Shown in pieces: positions 35,430 to 46,832 of a stretch of DNA of 64,000 nt. The stretch covers positions 160,723,290 to 160,787,289 of the forward strand of contig NC_134834.1 in the NCBI RefSeq assembly GCF_004210375.1. The letters run 5' to 3'. How positions within the stretch are numbered: the first letter of the stretch is position 1; each line of letters opens with the position of its first letter. The notes beneath the pieces were generated by a model. The model was given only the letters and a program-made list of their open reading frames with translations, did no database searches and was not told the DNA's origin. Position numbers and translations under genes: made by a program. Source of the DNA: Tachypleus tridentatus. Taxonomy: Eukaryota > Arthropoda > Merostomata > Xiphosura > Limulidae.

Positions 35430-35983
35430 AGTATATGCTGGCGCACGAGACGACTGGGCGTATAAAACGATCCCCTTATTTTCAAGTTGAAGTGTAAGTT
35501 TCAGATTATAGTCGCTATATAAGACGACCCCACTAATCGTGCACTTGATTAATGGAACCAAATAAACCTGTGAGTAAATGGTTATGAGTTATTAAAATAC
35601 TTCAAAATCCAAAACCTATTCATCATCCGACATCAGGAATTCAACAGTTACGTCTGATTTTAACAAGTTAGGAGACCTACCTGGTTAGCGTGTGATTGGC
35701 GAGTTTAATAGTATTAATAATAAGACTAAGTCTTAACATTAAAACATGTTATGTAATATTCACCGACCTTTTTGTGGAGATCTGACTTGTCCTTTTCATT
35801 TTATTTCATCACCAATACATTGGAAATCAGCCTCGTTATCTGAACGTATCGGATCCACCTATATAAACTTACCTTACACCACAAGGTTAAAGGTTCACAT
35901 TGTATACCTGGTGTATAAAACGACCTCTAGTTTTGAGGTATTTTTTAAGCTTCAAATGTCGTCTTATACGCCAGCATATACGG
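35430..35983. mobile_element. MITE-like element with 13-bp inverted ends
   Basis: GTATATGCTGGCG at 35431-35443 is exactly complementary to CGCCAGCATATAC at 35969-35981. Subterminal modules repeat the theme: GCGTATAAAACGATCCC, TATATAAGACGACCCC, GTGTATAAAACGACCTC and GTCGTCTTATACGCC. No transposase and no clear target duplication were found, so the superfamily is unassigned. Confidence 0.65.
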
Positions 35984-37172
35984 TTTGTGTAGGAAACATT
36001 ATAAGACTTTATTGTCGGTGTGAAGCTTGAATTGAATTACATTCTTGGAGTATATTCACAGTGACACTCTGAGTAACGTTTAGACTTCAGACGAAAGTTA
36101 ACATTAAAGAAACAACGATGAAGCCAAATATGAGTTAATCATTTCAGATTACTTCATATTAGTTTTAACATGTAGCTACATCAGAAACTTGGGTGTCAGT
36201 TAGAACCGAATTGAGTTGTCCGACATCAGATTTTGATTCTGAATAACAGACACAATAATCACTGAGGATATGTTATATCGATTCTACTTCGTAATTTTCA
36301 ACATGACAGGCCTGTGTTTAGTCAAAATATATTTTCTTTCTGCGGATTGTTTCCGAATTAAATAAAGTGTTTTATATTGTTAATCAATCGATTATGTACA
36401 TATATGTATATACAGCTCATAACCACATGAAGGCATTGTTATCAGTCACAATATTACATTGTGGAGACTTATTACAATGGGACAAGAAAAATAGCAATAA
36501 AAGTCATCTATGAGTAAAATAATGTTAATTTTAAAGAAACTAGTTTCACGTCATTTTACTAAAATACATTCAGCTACTCTTTCTTCAGGAGAGTCATCAT
36601 GAATCTATTGTTCGTGCAATGTTAAAGTGGACATTGATGTAAATGCTGCAAGAAAAAGTATCCATCCAATCAAGTCAGTAAAAACTGTTGAGCCCTAAGA
36701 CAATGTAATTCTCCAACTGAAATACACTTGTTGTTTCCACCCTTTAATGGTGAGATGGTGTAATTCTCCAATAGGGATACACTTGTTGTTTCTAAGTATT
36801 TACGGAGACCAAGTTCTCCGTGGAACACAAAGTTAAAACTTACCGCTTACTAACATTTCCATATGCAAAGCGTTCCATTTTGTACCTTTTCAAATTAGGT
36901 CGAGTCTTTGGGGGATATCACAATGCACTTGATGTTTGTAAGACGACCTTTTGATCACAAAAGATAAAATGTTCAATATCAACAAAACCGTATTTTCTTC
37001 TTATTTCACATTTTTGTGATACGATCGGTGGATCATTGTAATCCCTAGAGAAACACAGAACATCAATTATGGCCTCACGTAATCAATTTAGAACATGAAT
37101 GCACAGTATATATAAGCTCTTCCTTAAAATAAGACTTAAAAACAAAGCAAAATCAGCTTCTCAGGGACCATG
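35984..37172. other. No gene seen; one small direct repeat
   Basis: GTAATTCTCCAA plus ATACACTTGTTGTTTC occurs twice about 50 bp apart (near 36707 and 36760). Nothing else is recognised. Confidence 0.4.
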
Positions 37173-37180
37173 TTACGAAG

Positions 37181-37458
37181 AATTTGGTTTGTTTTGAATT
37201 TCGCGCAAAGCTACTCAAGGTCTATCTGCGCTAGCTGTCCATAATTTTGCAATGTAAGATTAAAGGGAAGGCAGCCAGTCATCACCACCCACCGTCACCT
37301 CTTGGGCTTCTTTTTTAACAAATAATAGTGAGAATAACCGTCACATTATAATGTCCAAACAACTGAAAGGACGAGCATATTTTGGCGTGATGGTAATTTG
37401 AACCCGCGACCCTCAAATTACGAGTGGAATGCTTTATTCACCTGGCTATGCCGGGCCA
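37181..37458 (-). mobile_element. SINE-A copy with perfect 8-bp target duplication
   Basis: TTGGTTTGTTTTGAATTTCG through CCTGGCTATGCCGGGCC on plus, flanked by TTACGAAG at 37173-37180 and 37459-37466. Confidence 0.93.
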
Positions 37459-37875
37459 TTACGAAGGGTCTGCATGGATATCTATGTAAGAAATTCTTAA
37501 AGATAAAGTTGCAAAATCCTAAAACAAAACACTTGTCTATTAACTAAAGTGCGAACTAGGTTTGTTAAACATATTTTATCGTTAACCATAGTTTCCTTTA
37601 ACGAAATATTTCAAAACGTAATATGTACGGATTGTTCTAGCTTGCACTAGATGGAAGCACATACTACAAAGCCTGTAACCCTGAATATTTAAATAAGATG
37701 TTTATATTTTAAGGTAATTTTATGTAAATAAAAATGGCAAACTGAATTACTTTTATTTATATTTACTTCTAGCAGTTTTAAAATAATTAATAACCTAAAA
37801 GTAACAGTTAATTTTAATAAAAGGAAAAAACTACTTTTTATAATTTAGTCATGGAAATGAAATTTTAATATATTA

Positions 37876-38157
37876 GTTTGTTTTTGTTTGTTTTAAATTT
37901 TGCGCAAAGCTTCATGAGAGCTATCTGCGCCAGCCGTCCCTAATTTAGTAGTGTAAGACTAGAAGGAAAGCGGCTAGTCATCACCGCCCACCGCCAACTC
38001 TTGGGCTACTCTTTTACCAAAGAGTGGTGGGATTGACCGTTACATAATATTATGCCCCCACGGCTGAAAGGGCGAGCATGTTTGGTGCGACCAGGATTTG
38101 AACCTGCAACTCTCAGATTACGAGTCGAACGCCTTAACCCACCTGGCCATGCCGGGC
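37876..38157 (-). mobile_element. SINE-A copy, full length
   Basis: GTTTGTTTTTGTTTGTTTTA through CACCTGGCCATGCCGGGCC. AATTTTAA-like flanks may be the duplication. The open frame starting at 38052 is repeat-derived. Confidence 0.92.
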
Positions 38158-38365
38158 CAATTTTTAAAATGTCAAAAAAAGACATTTTTTTTTTGTATTT
38201 TCAATCCTTAACCACTTTACTTTTAATTTCCAGTGCAAAAAAGTCTTAATTGAACTAAACACTAAACACCCTTATAAAGTAAGAAAAATAAGGTTTTCCA
38301 TTGAAACGCCTTTAAACACGTTTTTATCAAAATCTAAAAACTGATATTTTCATAATGGATATTTG

Positions 38366-38472
38366 CGTCCCCTGTAGTACAGCGGTACATTTCCGAACTT
38401 ACAACACTTGAAATCAGATTCGATATAATAAATAACTCTTTTTGTAACTTTGTGTTTTACTACAAACACAAA
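38366..38472 (+). mobile_element. Diverged SINE-B/C-like copy
   Basis: GTCCCCTGTAGTACAGCGGT, CTTACAACACTTGAAATCAG, GATTCGATA and TAACTTTGTGTTTTACTAC preserve head, B box and tail in order. Confidence 0.65.
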
Positions 38473-39339
38473 ATCACAGTACTTTTTAACTCATAACTTG
38501 AGATTTGTTAACGCCATATACTTCACATTTTGCAAAGATATGCAATTTTAATGTATTTATTATGTCTATTAAGGTAAGGTTGATAAGAGGTTTTTTGTTC
38601 CATTTAATGACTATCAATAAGTCACTGTAGCACATGTCTTACTTAGAGCATACTTATTAGGGCCGTAACTGACTTTCCAGTGTTTTCCTCATTTCAGGCT
38701 AATTCTTCACATCACATCAAAATCAGAAGCATTCAGCCATGTTTATAGAAGTTATTAGGAATATAAAACATTTATTTTTATAATATGCAAATTAGCCACA
38801 ATGGTAATGTTACACAACGTGACTTTTCACCTATTTCAATATATTTTCATACGAAAAATATAATATAACGGTGTTTGTTTATTTGTTCTTTCTGATGAAA
38901 AGTCCAAAACTATATAAAGAATATACGTTACCTTAAGTATAAATTATATTTAAAATGAAAACAAAATATTTATTGTTATTTTTAGATAATATTATACTCA
39001 CTACTAGGGCTATCTAGTGAGCGTTGTAGAATACAATCAGAAGAATTAACACAGGTTATATGGGCCTAGTATATTTTGAAAAGTAAATAAAACATTAAAT
39101 GGCTTTTTACAAGGTAAGTTGAAGGTGCTTAAAATCTTAAATGCCTATCTGTATTCACTTTGTTACGTTAAATTATTTGAAAAAAATTGTAACTTTAAGT
39201 TGATTTTATGGAATCATCGTGATAACACAGAGTATTGAAACCAATTATTACCAGTTACAGTTATCATCTAGTAATTATACTTTATAGATTTATTAGTATT
39301 AGCTTTACATCAGTCGTGATAGTATGTTAAAACATCCTT
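38473..39339. other. No gene seen
   Basis: AT-rich sequence without a recognised feature. Confidence 0.35.
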
Positions 39340-39760
39340 TGCAAGCTCATTTGAATGTTATTGGATAGTCAATGTGGTTTCACTAAGGGAAAATTTTGCA
39401 TACAAATCTTTTGGTATTCTTTGATAAAGTTATTGCTTGTGTAGATGAGGGTGTATGGTGTAAATGGATTTCCAGAAAATATTTAATAAACATAATAGGT
39501 CGGTTAAAATAGAGGGGAGAGTTGGTTCATTGGACTGAACACTGGCTGGATGAAAGAATGTAGAAGGCTGTCATAAATGGAGTTTAATCAAACTGGATTA
39601 ACGGAGGTACCTCAGGGCTCAGTTTTAGGAACTTTTTCCTTTTTTTTATTTACACCAATGATGTGGCGAAGAAATGGTAAATAAATAGGCCACATTTGGA
39701 GTATTGTGTTCAGTCTTGGGCTACTTACCTTACGGTAAATACAAAACAAAGAGGAGGAAG
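39340..39760 (+). mobile_element. CR1-like LINE RT fragment
   Basis: The translation in shifting frames gives LLDSQCGFTKGKFC, TGLTEVPQGSVLGTFSFF and TFGVLCSVLGYLP. The first two correspond to RT blocks also seen in the LINE at 6450-9015. There is a deletion between the second block and the C-terminal part, and no ends are visible. Confidence 0.75.
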
Positions 39761-39954
39761 TACATTTCTAACGTTAAATAAACAGTTGTAAAGTATTATT
39801 TTGGTTTTAACATCAAGTGCATTTTAGGTTTCTATTCAGATGAAAATCAAAATGTTATTTAAATTCAAGCGACGTTATTCAGGTCGAAGCGCAAAATGGT
39901 TTTAACTTTAACATTTATTGAATTCATAAAACAAAGTATGCATTGTCAACGGTT

Positions 39955-40226
39955 AACTTAGCCATGGCCTGATGGTTAGGACGCTCGACTTGCGATCTAC
40001 GAATCGCGGATTCGGATTCCTTTCACGCCGAACATGCTCACCCTTTCAGCCGTGGGGCGTTATAACGTTAGTTCAATCCTACTTTTGGTTGATAAAAGAG
40101 TAGCCCAAGTATTAGCGGTCGGTAGTGATGACTAGCTGCCTTTCGTCTAATATTTTACTGCTAAATTAGGGACGGATAGAGAAGATAGTTCTCGTTTAGC
40201 TTTACGGGAATTTCAAAACAAACATT
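39955..40226 (+). mobile_element. SINE-A copy
   Basis: CTTAGCCATGGCCTGATGG, GGATTCGGATTCC, CAGCCGTGGGGCGTTATAAC and a tail ending TTTCAAAACAAAC. It is a moderately diverged full-length copy. Confidence 0.88.
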
Positions 40227-40531
40227 AATTCTTTTATTGCGATGTTTTATACCTCATTGTATTTGTTTGATTATATGAAATTGTGTGAATGATAAAACGC
40301 GTTCAATAAAAAAAACATGCGCATTGAGATCTGTTCTCTGCCGAATTAAAGTTGCTACAAAACACTCTCATTTAAGACAGTTTTAAGTATAATTTATTTA
40401 TATAACTATAAATAAAAACAGAAAACCATTGTCATATGTCTCGATCTTGAAGCGCAGAGATATACGGACGTTTACTTTCAGCGGTAAATAAATGAGACGT
40501 TAGAGTTTGTATTAATTTTATAATACGTTCT

Positions 40532-40720
40532 ACGAGAGTAGTCTAGTGTCTAGCGTGCTGGATTATCTATCGGGAGGTTTAAGGTTAGAGCCACGATATA
40601 CTACTGAACACACTCCGCCATTTTAGTTGTGAGAGCGTTTTAACTTTCGTTAGAAGTAGATGTATATGCGGCGGGTGCTGATGGCTTGTTGCTCTTCCTT
40701 TGGTTTGCAATCTTAAATTT
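40532..40720 (+). mobile_element. Possible different tRNA-derived SINE
   Basis: GTAGTCTAGTGTCTAGCGTG and GGTTTAAGGTTAGAGCC look like A and B boxes spaced as in a tRNA gene. The body (CACTCCGCCATTTTAGTTGT, GCGGCGGGTGCTGATGGC) is only vaguely SINE-A-like. It is a single copy in this window, so the family cannot be defined here. Confidence 0.35.
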
Positions 40721-40808
40721 AAGATTGTTATATGTGAATTTTAGGAGTCTCTAATCTAACTATTTAGTTTATTTGTCGTGAAAAGTAAGAATATGCTTCA
40801 AAAGCTTT

Positions 40809-41081
40809 GGGCCTAGCATGGCCAAGCGCGTAAGGCGTGTGACTCGTAATCCCAGGGTCACGGGTTCGTGCCCGCGTCGCGCTAATCATGCTCGCCCTCC
40901 CAGCCGTGGGGGTGTATAATGTGACGGTCAATCCCACTATTCGTTGGTAAAAGAGTAGCCCAAGAGTTAGCGGTGGGTGGTGATGACTAGCTGCCTTCCC
41001 TCTAGTCTTACACTGCTAAATTAGGGACGGCTAGCACAGATAGCCCTCGAGTAGCTTTGTGCGAAATTCCAAAACAAACAA
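40809..41081 (+). mobile_element. Young-looking SINE-A with perfect 12-bp target duplication
   Basis: GGGCCTAGCATGGCCAAGCG through GCGAAATTCCAAAACAAAC, flanked by TTCAAAAGCTTT at 40797-40808 and 41082-41093. The body is close to the consensus of the window's copies. Confidence 0.96.
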
Positions 41082-41510
41082 TTCAAAAGCTTTAATAATA
41101 TGTTACTTGGTGAGATGTGAAAAATATTAACAAATTCTACGGTACTTCAGTTAAAATAAAGTTTTCAATATTTTCAGGAAATTTTTTATCAGTTTGTAAA
41201 AAGTTATGGCTATTGTGAATATTTGAAGTTTCTACTTTCCTCGAGTTTGTCTGAAACTTATTTGATCTACCAGTAGCTAAACTGCACAAAAATATTCGTC
41301 TGTTTTTTTATTAGCTGACAATGGAATCTTGAATACTTTTGATAATGTTATCCAAGTGAATATTTCTTATCATGATTGTTTTTAAACAAACAGAACCACT
41401 TTTTACCAATTATTCGTCGAAACTTCCAAGGTTAAGCTATAATAAGTTGCTCGATATAATCTAAGAACATAATGAGGACTTTATAATTTACGGGACTTTT
41501 ATTTTGTCAA

Positions 41511-41698
41511 GTATGTAAAGAAATGGTACGTGATAATTAAAAGTACGTAAAGAACTGATATGTGATAATTAAAAGTACGTAAAGAACTGATATGTGATAA
41601 TTAAAAGTACGTAAAGAGCTGATATGTGATAATTAAAAGTACGTAAAGAAATGGCATGTGATAATTAAAATTATGTAAAGAAATGGCATGTGGTAATC
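41511..41698. repeat. 32-bp minisatellite, about 6 copies
   Basis: The unit is GTACGTAAAGAACTGATATG plus TGATAATTAAAA, with starts at 41543, 41575, 41607 and 41639 and diverged edge copies at 41511 and 41671. Confidence 0.95.
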
Positions 41699-41881
41699 GG
41701 GAACTTATACATTCATTAAACATACACGTTCAAAAGGTTTTTAAGAATGATTGATTTAAACATATTGTTTTTCCTTGCATCGATGAACAGGTTACTCTAA
41801 AGTTTTATACAAAATATATTTCTTCACAAAAATCTAGTTCAATAAGAGACACGTAAGTATGCTCCATTTTCATTTATTTAA

Positions 41882-42004
41882 TATCCCCTAGTAGCACAGC
41901 AGCATGTCTGTAGACTTACAACGTTAGAAATAGGGTTCATGGTGGGTTATGTACAGAAAACTCATTATATAACTTTGTGCTTAATTTCAAAGCAAACAAA
42001 CAAA
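41882..42004 (+). mobile_element. Diverged SINE-B copy
   Basis: ATCCCCTAGTAGCACAGCAG, CTTACAACGTTAGAAATAGG, ACTCATTATATAACTTTGTG and a tail ending AAACAAACAAAA. Confidence 0.78.
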
Positions 42005-42337
42005 ACCCAGTTTGTTATTGTTAAACGAAATCCCATCTTGCGGTTCACTTCTTTATACAATACCAATTTTCTCTTTTTTTGTGAGGATCTGTGGTCAAAT
42101 CAGACTTTCATGCTTTTACAATTCTTGTTAACTAATTACTTTATTTCCTGAATTTACGTTGAAAAAAAACAGCAATTATTTATTAGTTCAATCTTAGCTT
42201 TAAGCTGAATTTATCAAATTAAGGTATCAGCCAAACTGTATTACTTGCAATAAATATTCATTTAAGATTAAAACAAACAGTGGGATATTTTACTTACTTA
42301 CTGAAAATATGTTTGTACATTACCATCCTGTACAGTG

Positions 42338-42446
42338 GCTCCTCCCTACTGACACTCTGGTATTTCTGCGAACTTACAACGCTAGAAACCGGTATGACAA
42401 AAATCATGGGGTTGTATATTTCTGTGATTAACTTCAAACAAACTTA
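42338..42446 (+). mobile_element. Diverged SINE-B copy downstream of the gene
   Basis: GCTCCTCCCTACTGACACTC, GAACTTACAACGCTAGAAAC and GTGATTAACTTCAAACAAAC. It lies about 90 bp beyond the candidate polyadenylation signal of the minus-strand gene. Confidence 0.7.
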
Positions 42447-42532
42447 TTAAATGAAAGCGTGCTTTGATATGAATTAATTATCCTACAAGATATCTTACTA
42501 AGTAGTTATTAAACAAAAAAATTACTGTTTTC

Positions 42533-42538
42533 TTTATT
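42533..42538 (-). promoter_or_regulatory. Candidate polyadenylation signal
   Basis: AATAAA on the minus strand lies about 150 bp after the TAA stop of the acidic TULIP-domain gene. Position and sequence fit a polyadenylation hexamer, but AT-rich DNA yields this hexamer often by chance. Confidence 0.4.
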
Positions 42539-42685
42539 TTTCGTATTTTCTAGTGAATGATACAATGACCGCTACCACCTTCTACTATAACCCAACCACC
42601 AATTCTTTCGTAAAACGCCATCTTGTGGCTTCATCAGAGACTGTGGATACCGAATAGGCTCCTGGATTTCAATGTTATAATTATT

Positions 42686-45600
42686 TTAAATTCTGTATCT
42701 GCTTAAACCATAAGCCAGGTTAAAATATGGCGACACAAAGTTGTAAGGAATTGGTTTAGTCAAGGCAATTCTCAAGTGACGCTGGTATGGAGGAAGATCA
42801 AAGAAATAATCAGGAAATCCAAACTTCTCTAAACTGAAGTTAATGTACTTGGCTAGATAATAGTCAATCTTTTCTACAATGTCCTCAGTAAAAATCCAGA
42901 AAAGAATTGGCGCCAGTTGGCTGGACAATCCACTATATCCAAGCTGACGATTTTCACGGGTCTTATGAAGTTTTACCCGAGCGACAGAAAATTCGACGTA
43001 TGGGTGATCAGCGATATGAACACGAACTTTTCCATCTTCCCGCTTTAAATAAATCATGGTACGGGCAAAAATATCATTGAATTCCACAATCATTTGGCCA
43101 TTGCCTGTCACAGTAAACACGTCAAATAAAGTTCCATTGGCTTTAAAGGAACATTCAGCATATACCTGGGGAAAATGGATGGTTAGCCTCACGCGAAGGG
43201 AGCGTAGGTTAGCGTCTATCTCTTGAATGCGGAAGTTTGACAGTCCTTTTATGACTACTTCACGAAATTGAGTATCGAAGGTCTCTCCTCCAATGACAGG
43301 GAAAATATTCCGATCAGGTAAAGGTAAGGGATCCAATACAGGAATATCTAGTTCTTCTATTCCTGATTTCATCTTATCTCCCAGCATGAAAATAGCACCT
43401 CTGAGGTATTCGGTTAAAGCACGATTTAGTTCTGGCAACTGTTGTTCGAATATATGAATTGTTCCTGGCAATATTGGATAAACCTCATCTTCTAGAATTT
43501 GATCATCGTGAACTTCTTCCAGATTTTCATCAAGTTCTTCTTCTTCGGTTTCGTCTTTGTTAGATTCTTTGGCTATGAAAGATTCTTCTTCTGTTTCTTG
43601 AACTTCTTTATTGTTGGTATCCAAATTATCCTTCGTAGATGATTCTTCTAAAACTAACTGTTCTTGCTCAGTAGGAGGAGCTAATTCATCGTCGTTCTCT
43701 AGGCCTTGGTTCTGTTTTTTTTCTGTATTTGAATCTATATCGTTTTGCAAACCGTCGTCAGTATTTTCTTGGAAATTTACTTCTGTTTGCTGTTCAGAAC
43801 TAACTGGTTCAGTAAGCTCATTGATTTGTTCCTCGGGCTCACGTTTGTTATCATTCTCATCATATTTCTCATTTAAATTGTCACTTTCTGTATGATCTTC
43901 TATGGCTGTTGGTTTTTCGCCATTATCTGTCTGAGATTTTGTGTCCAGTTGGTCACTAGGAGACTTATTTTCGACATGACTGCTGTTCTCTACGTCTTCT
44001 TTCGTTACCTCCTCTGGATCATGACTATTCATGTTTTCCTGATTTGGGGTTTCCATTTCTTTGAAAATTTCAGTGTTATTCTTCTCATAACCATCTCCTT
44101 TCTCAGGTAATTGAAAATTTTCATTCTCATGGCCATCTTTTTCCTCCAGGTTTTCCTCATTTTCTCTATCCAGGCTAGAATGTATAACCTCAGAGGTATT
44201 TCCACTGTTTTTAGCCAAGTCTGTTCCAACTGTGTTATTTTCATTGTCTTTCTCCGGATACTTTGCTTCTTTAGGATTATCTGTATTCACTTCTTTTAGG
44301 TCATCACTTACCTGAGATCTATCTCTGTTATCTATCTCGGTTTCTTCTACTTCTGGTTTATTTGTACTTTCTTTCTCCAATTCTTCTTTTTTCAGATTTT
44401 CTTCACGTTGTGTGTCTGAAACATCTTGTGCTTCTGGTTTCAGAAAATTGTCTTTTTCTATGTCCTGAAGTACCTTTTGTTCTTCCACGTTCGTTTCCGG
44501 ATCCACTTCTTTTTCTTTCTCTAGGTCTTCATATCCTTCCTCATTTTGTCCCTGTTGTATCGTCAAAGATCCTCCTTCATCTAATTTCTCTGTGTTACCT
44601 TCACTCACGTTTTGTGGTACCTCATGCCTTTCTGTCTCCACTCCTGGTTCCAATGTATCTTCTGAGCTTACGTTATTTTCCTTCTCCGAATTGTTTTCCA
44701 CTGGATGTTCAGTATTTCCTACTTGCTCAGCTTTTTCCTCCAAAATGTCTATTTGATTAGTTTTTTGCTCCTGTTCTTCTGTAACTGTGTCATACGTTTG
44801 TTCCTGTTCTTCTGTACCTGTGTCATGTGTTTGTTCCGGTTCTTCTGCAGCTGTGTCATGTGTTTGTTTTGGTTCTTCTGTGACTTTGTCACTTGTTTGT
44901 TCTGGTTTTTCTGTGACCGTGTCTTTTGTCTTTGCCTGCTTTTCTGTAGCCGTGTCGTTTGTTTGTTCCTGTTCTTCTGTGAGAGTAAGTTTATCTTGTT
45001 CTAATACCACTAGTTCTTCTTCCTTCTGTATTTTATTATTGGATTTATCTTGCACGTCCACAGAGGTTTCGTTTTCATACTCAACGTTATCATCTTCAAA
45101 CGTTTTGATAACCAGTTGTGTCTGATTTGTTTGTTCGTTTTGAGATTGTAGAAAAACATCTTTCTCAGTAATCACTAGTTTGTCTGAATCATGCTGCTGG
45201 TCGAGAGAGCTAACATGCTCCTCACTTGACTGAACATCTGACTCTTCTGTTTTTTGGGACTGTGTGTTTTCATCTTCTAAATTCGCTTCTTCGTCTTTAA
45301 TTTGTTCTTGTATGGTCTCGATATTTTTACTTAATGTCTTCTCAGCGTCAGATGCAGAGAGATGCTCATTGTCTTGTTCTTCCTCAAGTTTTTCCAGGTC
45401 GGTATGATGGGAAGGTAAATGGTGTCGAGGGCGTACTCTGATCACAGTAGCTGTAAAACGAATTTAACACTTAATCTTGGAAATAGATTACAAAAATACG
45501 AATGCGCATTTAAATCAATTCTTATCTATCTGAAATATTGAAGTAGCTTTATTTGATTTAGAATTATACTTGATAAAATACGATATATACATTATTGGTG

Positions 45601-46809
45601 TGTATCAAAATGTTACATATTTGTGGACGGTAAAGGTTAATGAGTAATATCTACGTGTGTTTGTGTGCACATGCGTGCGTGCATCTTAATAAACACATTG
45701 ATCCCTTCTTAGGTCATTTACAAACGCGAACTCTGTCAATGAACCCTGGAGTTCCCCTCAAGCTAAGCATCTCCGAAAAAGAATCCTTTGTGATCAGCAG
45801 TTTTCACTGATATGATCTAAATGGCACCTTTGAAAACCTGCTAGATTGATAGCAGTATGTACGTAGTAAAAACTGGAATAACAACTTCTCTGTTTAAATC
45901 GACAAAAAACTGGTTGGGAGATGATTTAATTTAGGCATTAATGACTGGCCACGTTGTTTAATAGATTATCTTCAGTAAAAGGGTTATGATTTGCAAGTAC
46001 ACTAATTAAGAGCAAAAAATTCATTACTAATGAAAAGAAAAAGAGCAGATAAGTACAAAAGGTTAGACCATACTTCATTAGCTCGATTTGTATATTAATT
46101 CAGTGGTGTGTAGCTGCAGGTACGGACTATTTATATATATGCGAATCCCTGACCATTCGATAACGCAGTCGCCGTAGGTGGATTATGGTTATCTTATTTA
46201 TTTCACAATCTTTTAAAACAAAACAAGAAAACAAACAACGAAATTAAAAAAAAAAACATGACTGACAGCAAATGAGAATATGTTATAATATGTTAATCAA
46301 CTACATCTGCTACGTAGTTTTTATAACATAAACAACAAATTGAAGTTAATGAATACCCACAAGCATTAAGCCTTTCCGAGCTTGTTTTGGTCAAAAACGC
46401 TATTAACATGTAAATTAAATCACGTTCAGAAGGAAATAAAAGAAGCCTTTTATATAAAGTCTCGGCATGGCCAGGTGACTTAGGGCGTTCAACTCGTAAT
46501 CCGAGGGTCGTGGGATCGAATCCCCGTCGCACAAAACATGCTCGCCCTTTCAGCTGTGGATGGGGGGTGCTAATGTTACGGTCAATCCCACTGTTCGTTG
46601 ATAAAAGGGTAGCCCAAGAGTTGGCGGTGGGTGGTGATGACTAGCTGTACTCTCTCTAGCCTTACACTGCTAAATTATGGATGGCTAGCGCAGATAGCCC
46701 TTGAGTAACTTTGCGCGAAATTCGAAAACAAACAAACAAACTTACCATCGACATTTGCCGATGTTACAATCGTCAGGAGATAAAGCAGTAGAAGGCAGTA
46801 TACTTTCAT
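42686..46809 (-). CDS. Secreted acidic protein with C-terminal TULIP (takeout/JHBP-like) domain, two coding exons
   Basis: Coding exons are 46746-46809 and 42686-45450, giving 942 residues. The splice is seen directly: donor G|GTAAG, acceptor TTTTACAG|CTACTG, and the split codon G|CT keeps the frame. The open frame can be read from a GTG at 45445, but that codon is an internal Val. Residues 1-18 are a signal peptide (MKVYCLLLLYLLTIVTSA). Residues about 22-676 are Glu/Asp/Asn/Lys/Thr/Gln-rich, without Cys and probably disordered, with seven 11-residue repeats at about 179-255. Residues about 677-942 form a folded domain containing GIEELDIPVLDPLPLP and FREVVIKGLSNFRI, typical of the takeout/JHBP and group 7 mite allergen TULIP fold that binds hydrophobic ligands. 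The N-terminal Cys pair usual in takeout proteins is absent; the domain has one Cys (AECSF). N-glycosylation sequons include NGT and NFS. Known families are mostly about 200-250 residues, so the long acidic extension is unusual. Secretion and lipid binding are inferred; the exact subfamily is uncertain. Confidence 0.88.
44750..44980 (-). repeat. 33-bp minisatellite inside the coding exon (seven 11-residue repeats)
   Basis: Seven in-frame units of 33 bp encode variants of T-E-E-x-E-Q-T-x-D-T-x. Units differ at several positions (for example THDT, TYDT, TSDK, TKDT), so the array is not freshly expanded. The frame is maintained throughout, consistent with selection for an open acidic tract. Confidence 0.85.
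46460..46740 (+). mobile_element. SINE-A inside the intron, ending 5 bp from the splice donor
   Basis: AGTCTCGGCATGGCCAGGTG through GCGCGAAATTCGAAAACAAAC and further AAAC units. In gene orientation the intron reads GTAAG and then directly the antisense SINE tail (TTTGTTTGTTTG). No target duplication is visible. The open frame at 46293-46532 is repeat-derived. Confidence 0.93.
46746..46809 (-). CDS. Signal-peptide first coding exon of the acidic TULIP-domain gene
   Basis: This exon is too short for a length-based ORF scan. It reads ATG plus 20 codons and one base, and ends at a GTAAG donor. The product is a charged start (MK), a Leu-rich core and a small-residue cleavage site near TSA|N. A possible acceptor (TTTTAAACAG) lies just upstream at 46823-46832, so the 5' UTR may continue in a further exon. 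Alternatively a TATATAAA-like box at 47013-47020 (minus) could serve a promoter close to this exon. Both upstream ideas are weak. Confidence 0.85.
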
Positions 46810-46832
46810 GTTGTCCAAACACCTGTTTAAAA

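Noticed and set aside
38052-38249. Open frames at 38052, 46293, 49445 and 55087 sharing a similar PGFEPATLRLRVE-like product
   Set aside because: All are translations of the same SINE-A B-box region, not members of a protein family.
43611-45125. Several long open frames on the plus strand inside the gene, including Cys/Ser-rich and Phe-rich ones
   Set aside because: They are antisense shadows of the Glu-rich coding tract. TTC and TTT runs opposite GAA and AAA codons produce the F, S, C and L richness.
42686-45445. A 919-residue single-exon gene starting at GTG 45445
   Set aside because: GTG is not a normal eukaryotic start. The frame continues upstream to an acceptor that joins in phase to a signal-peptide exon at 46746-46809.
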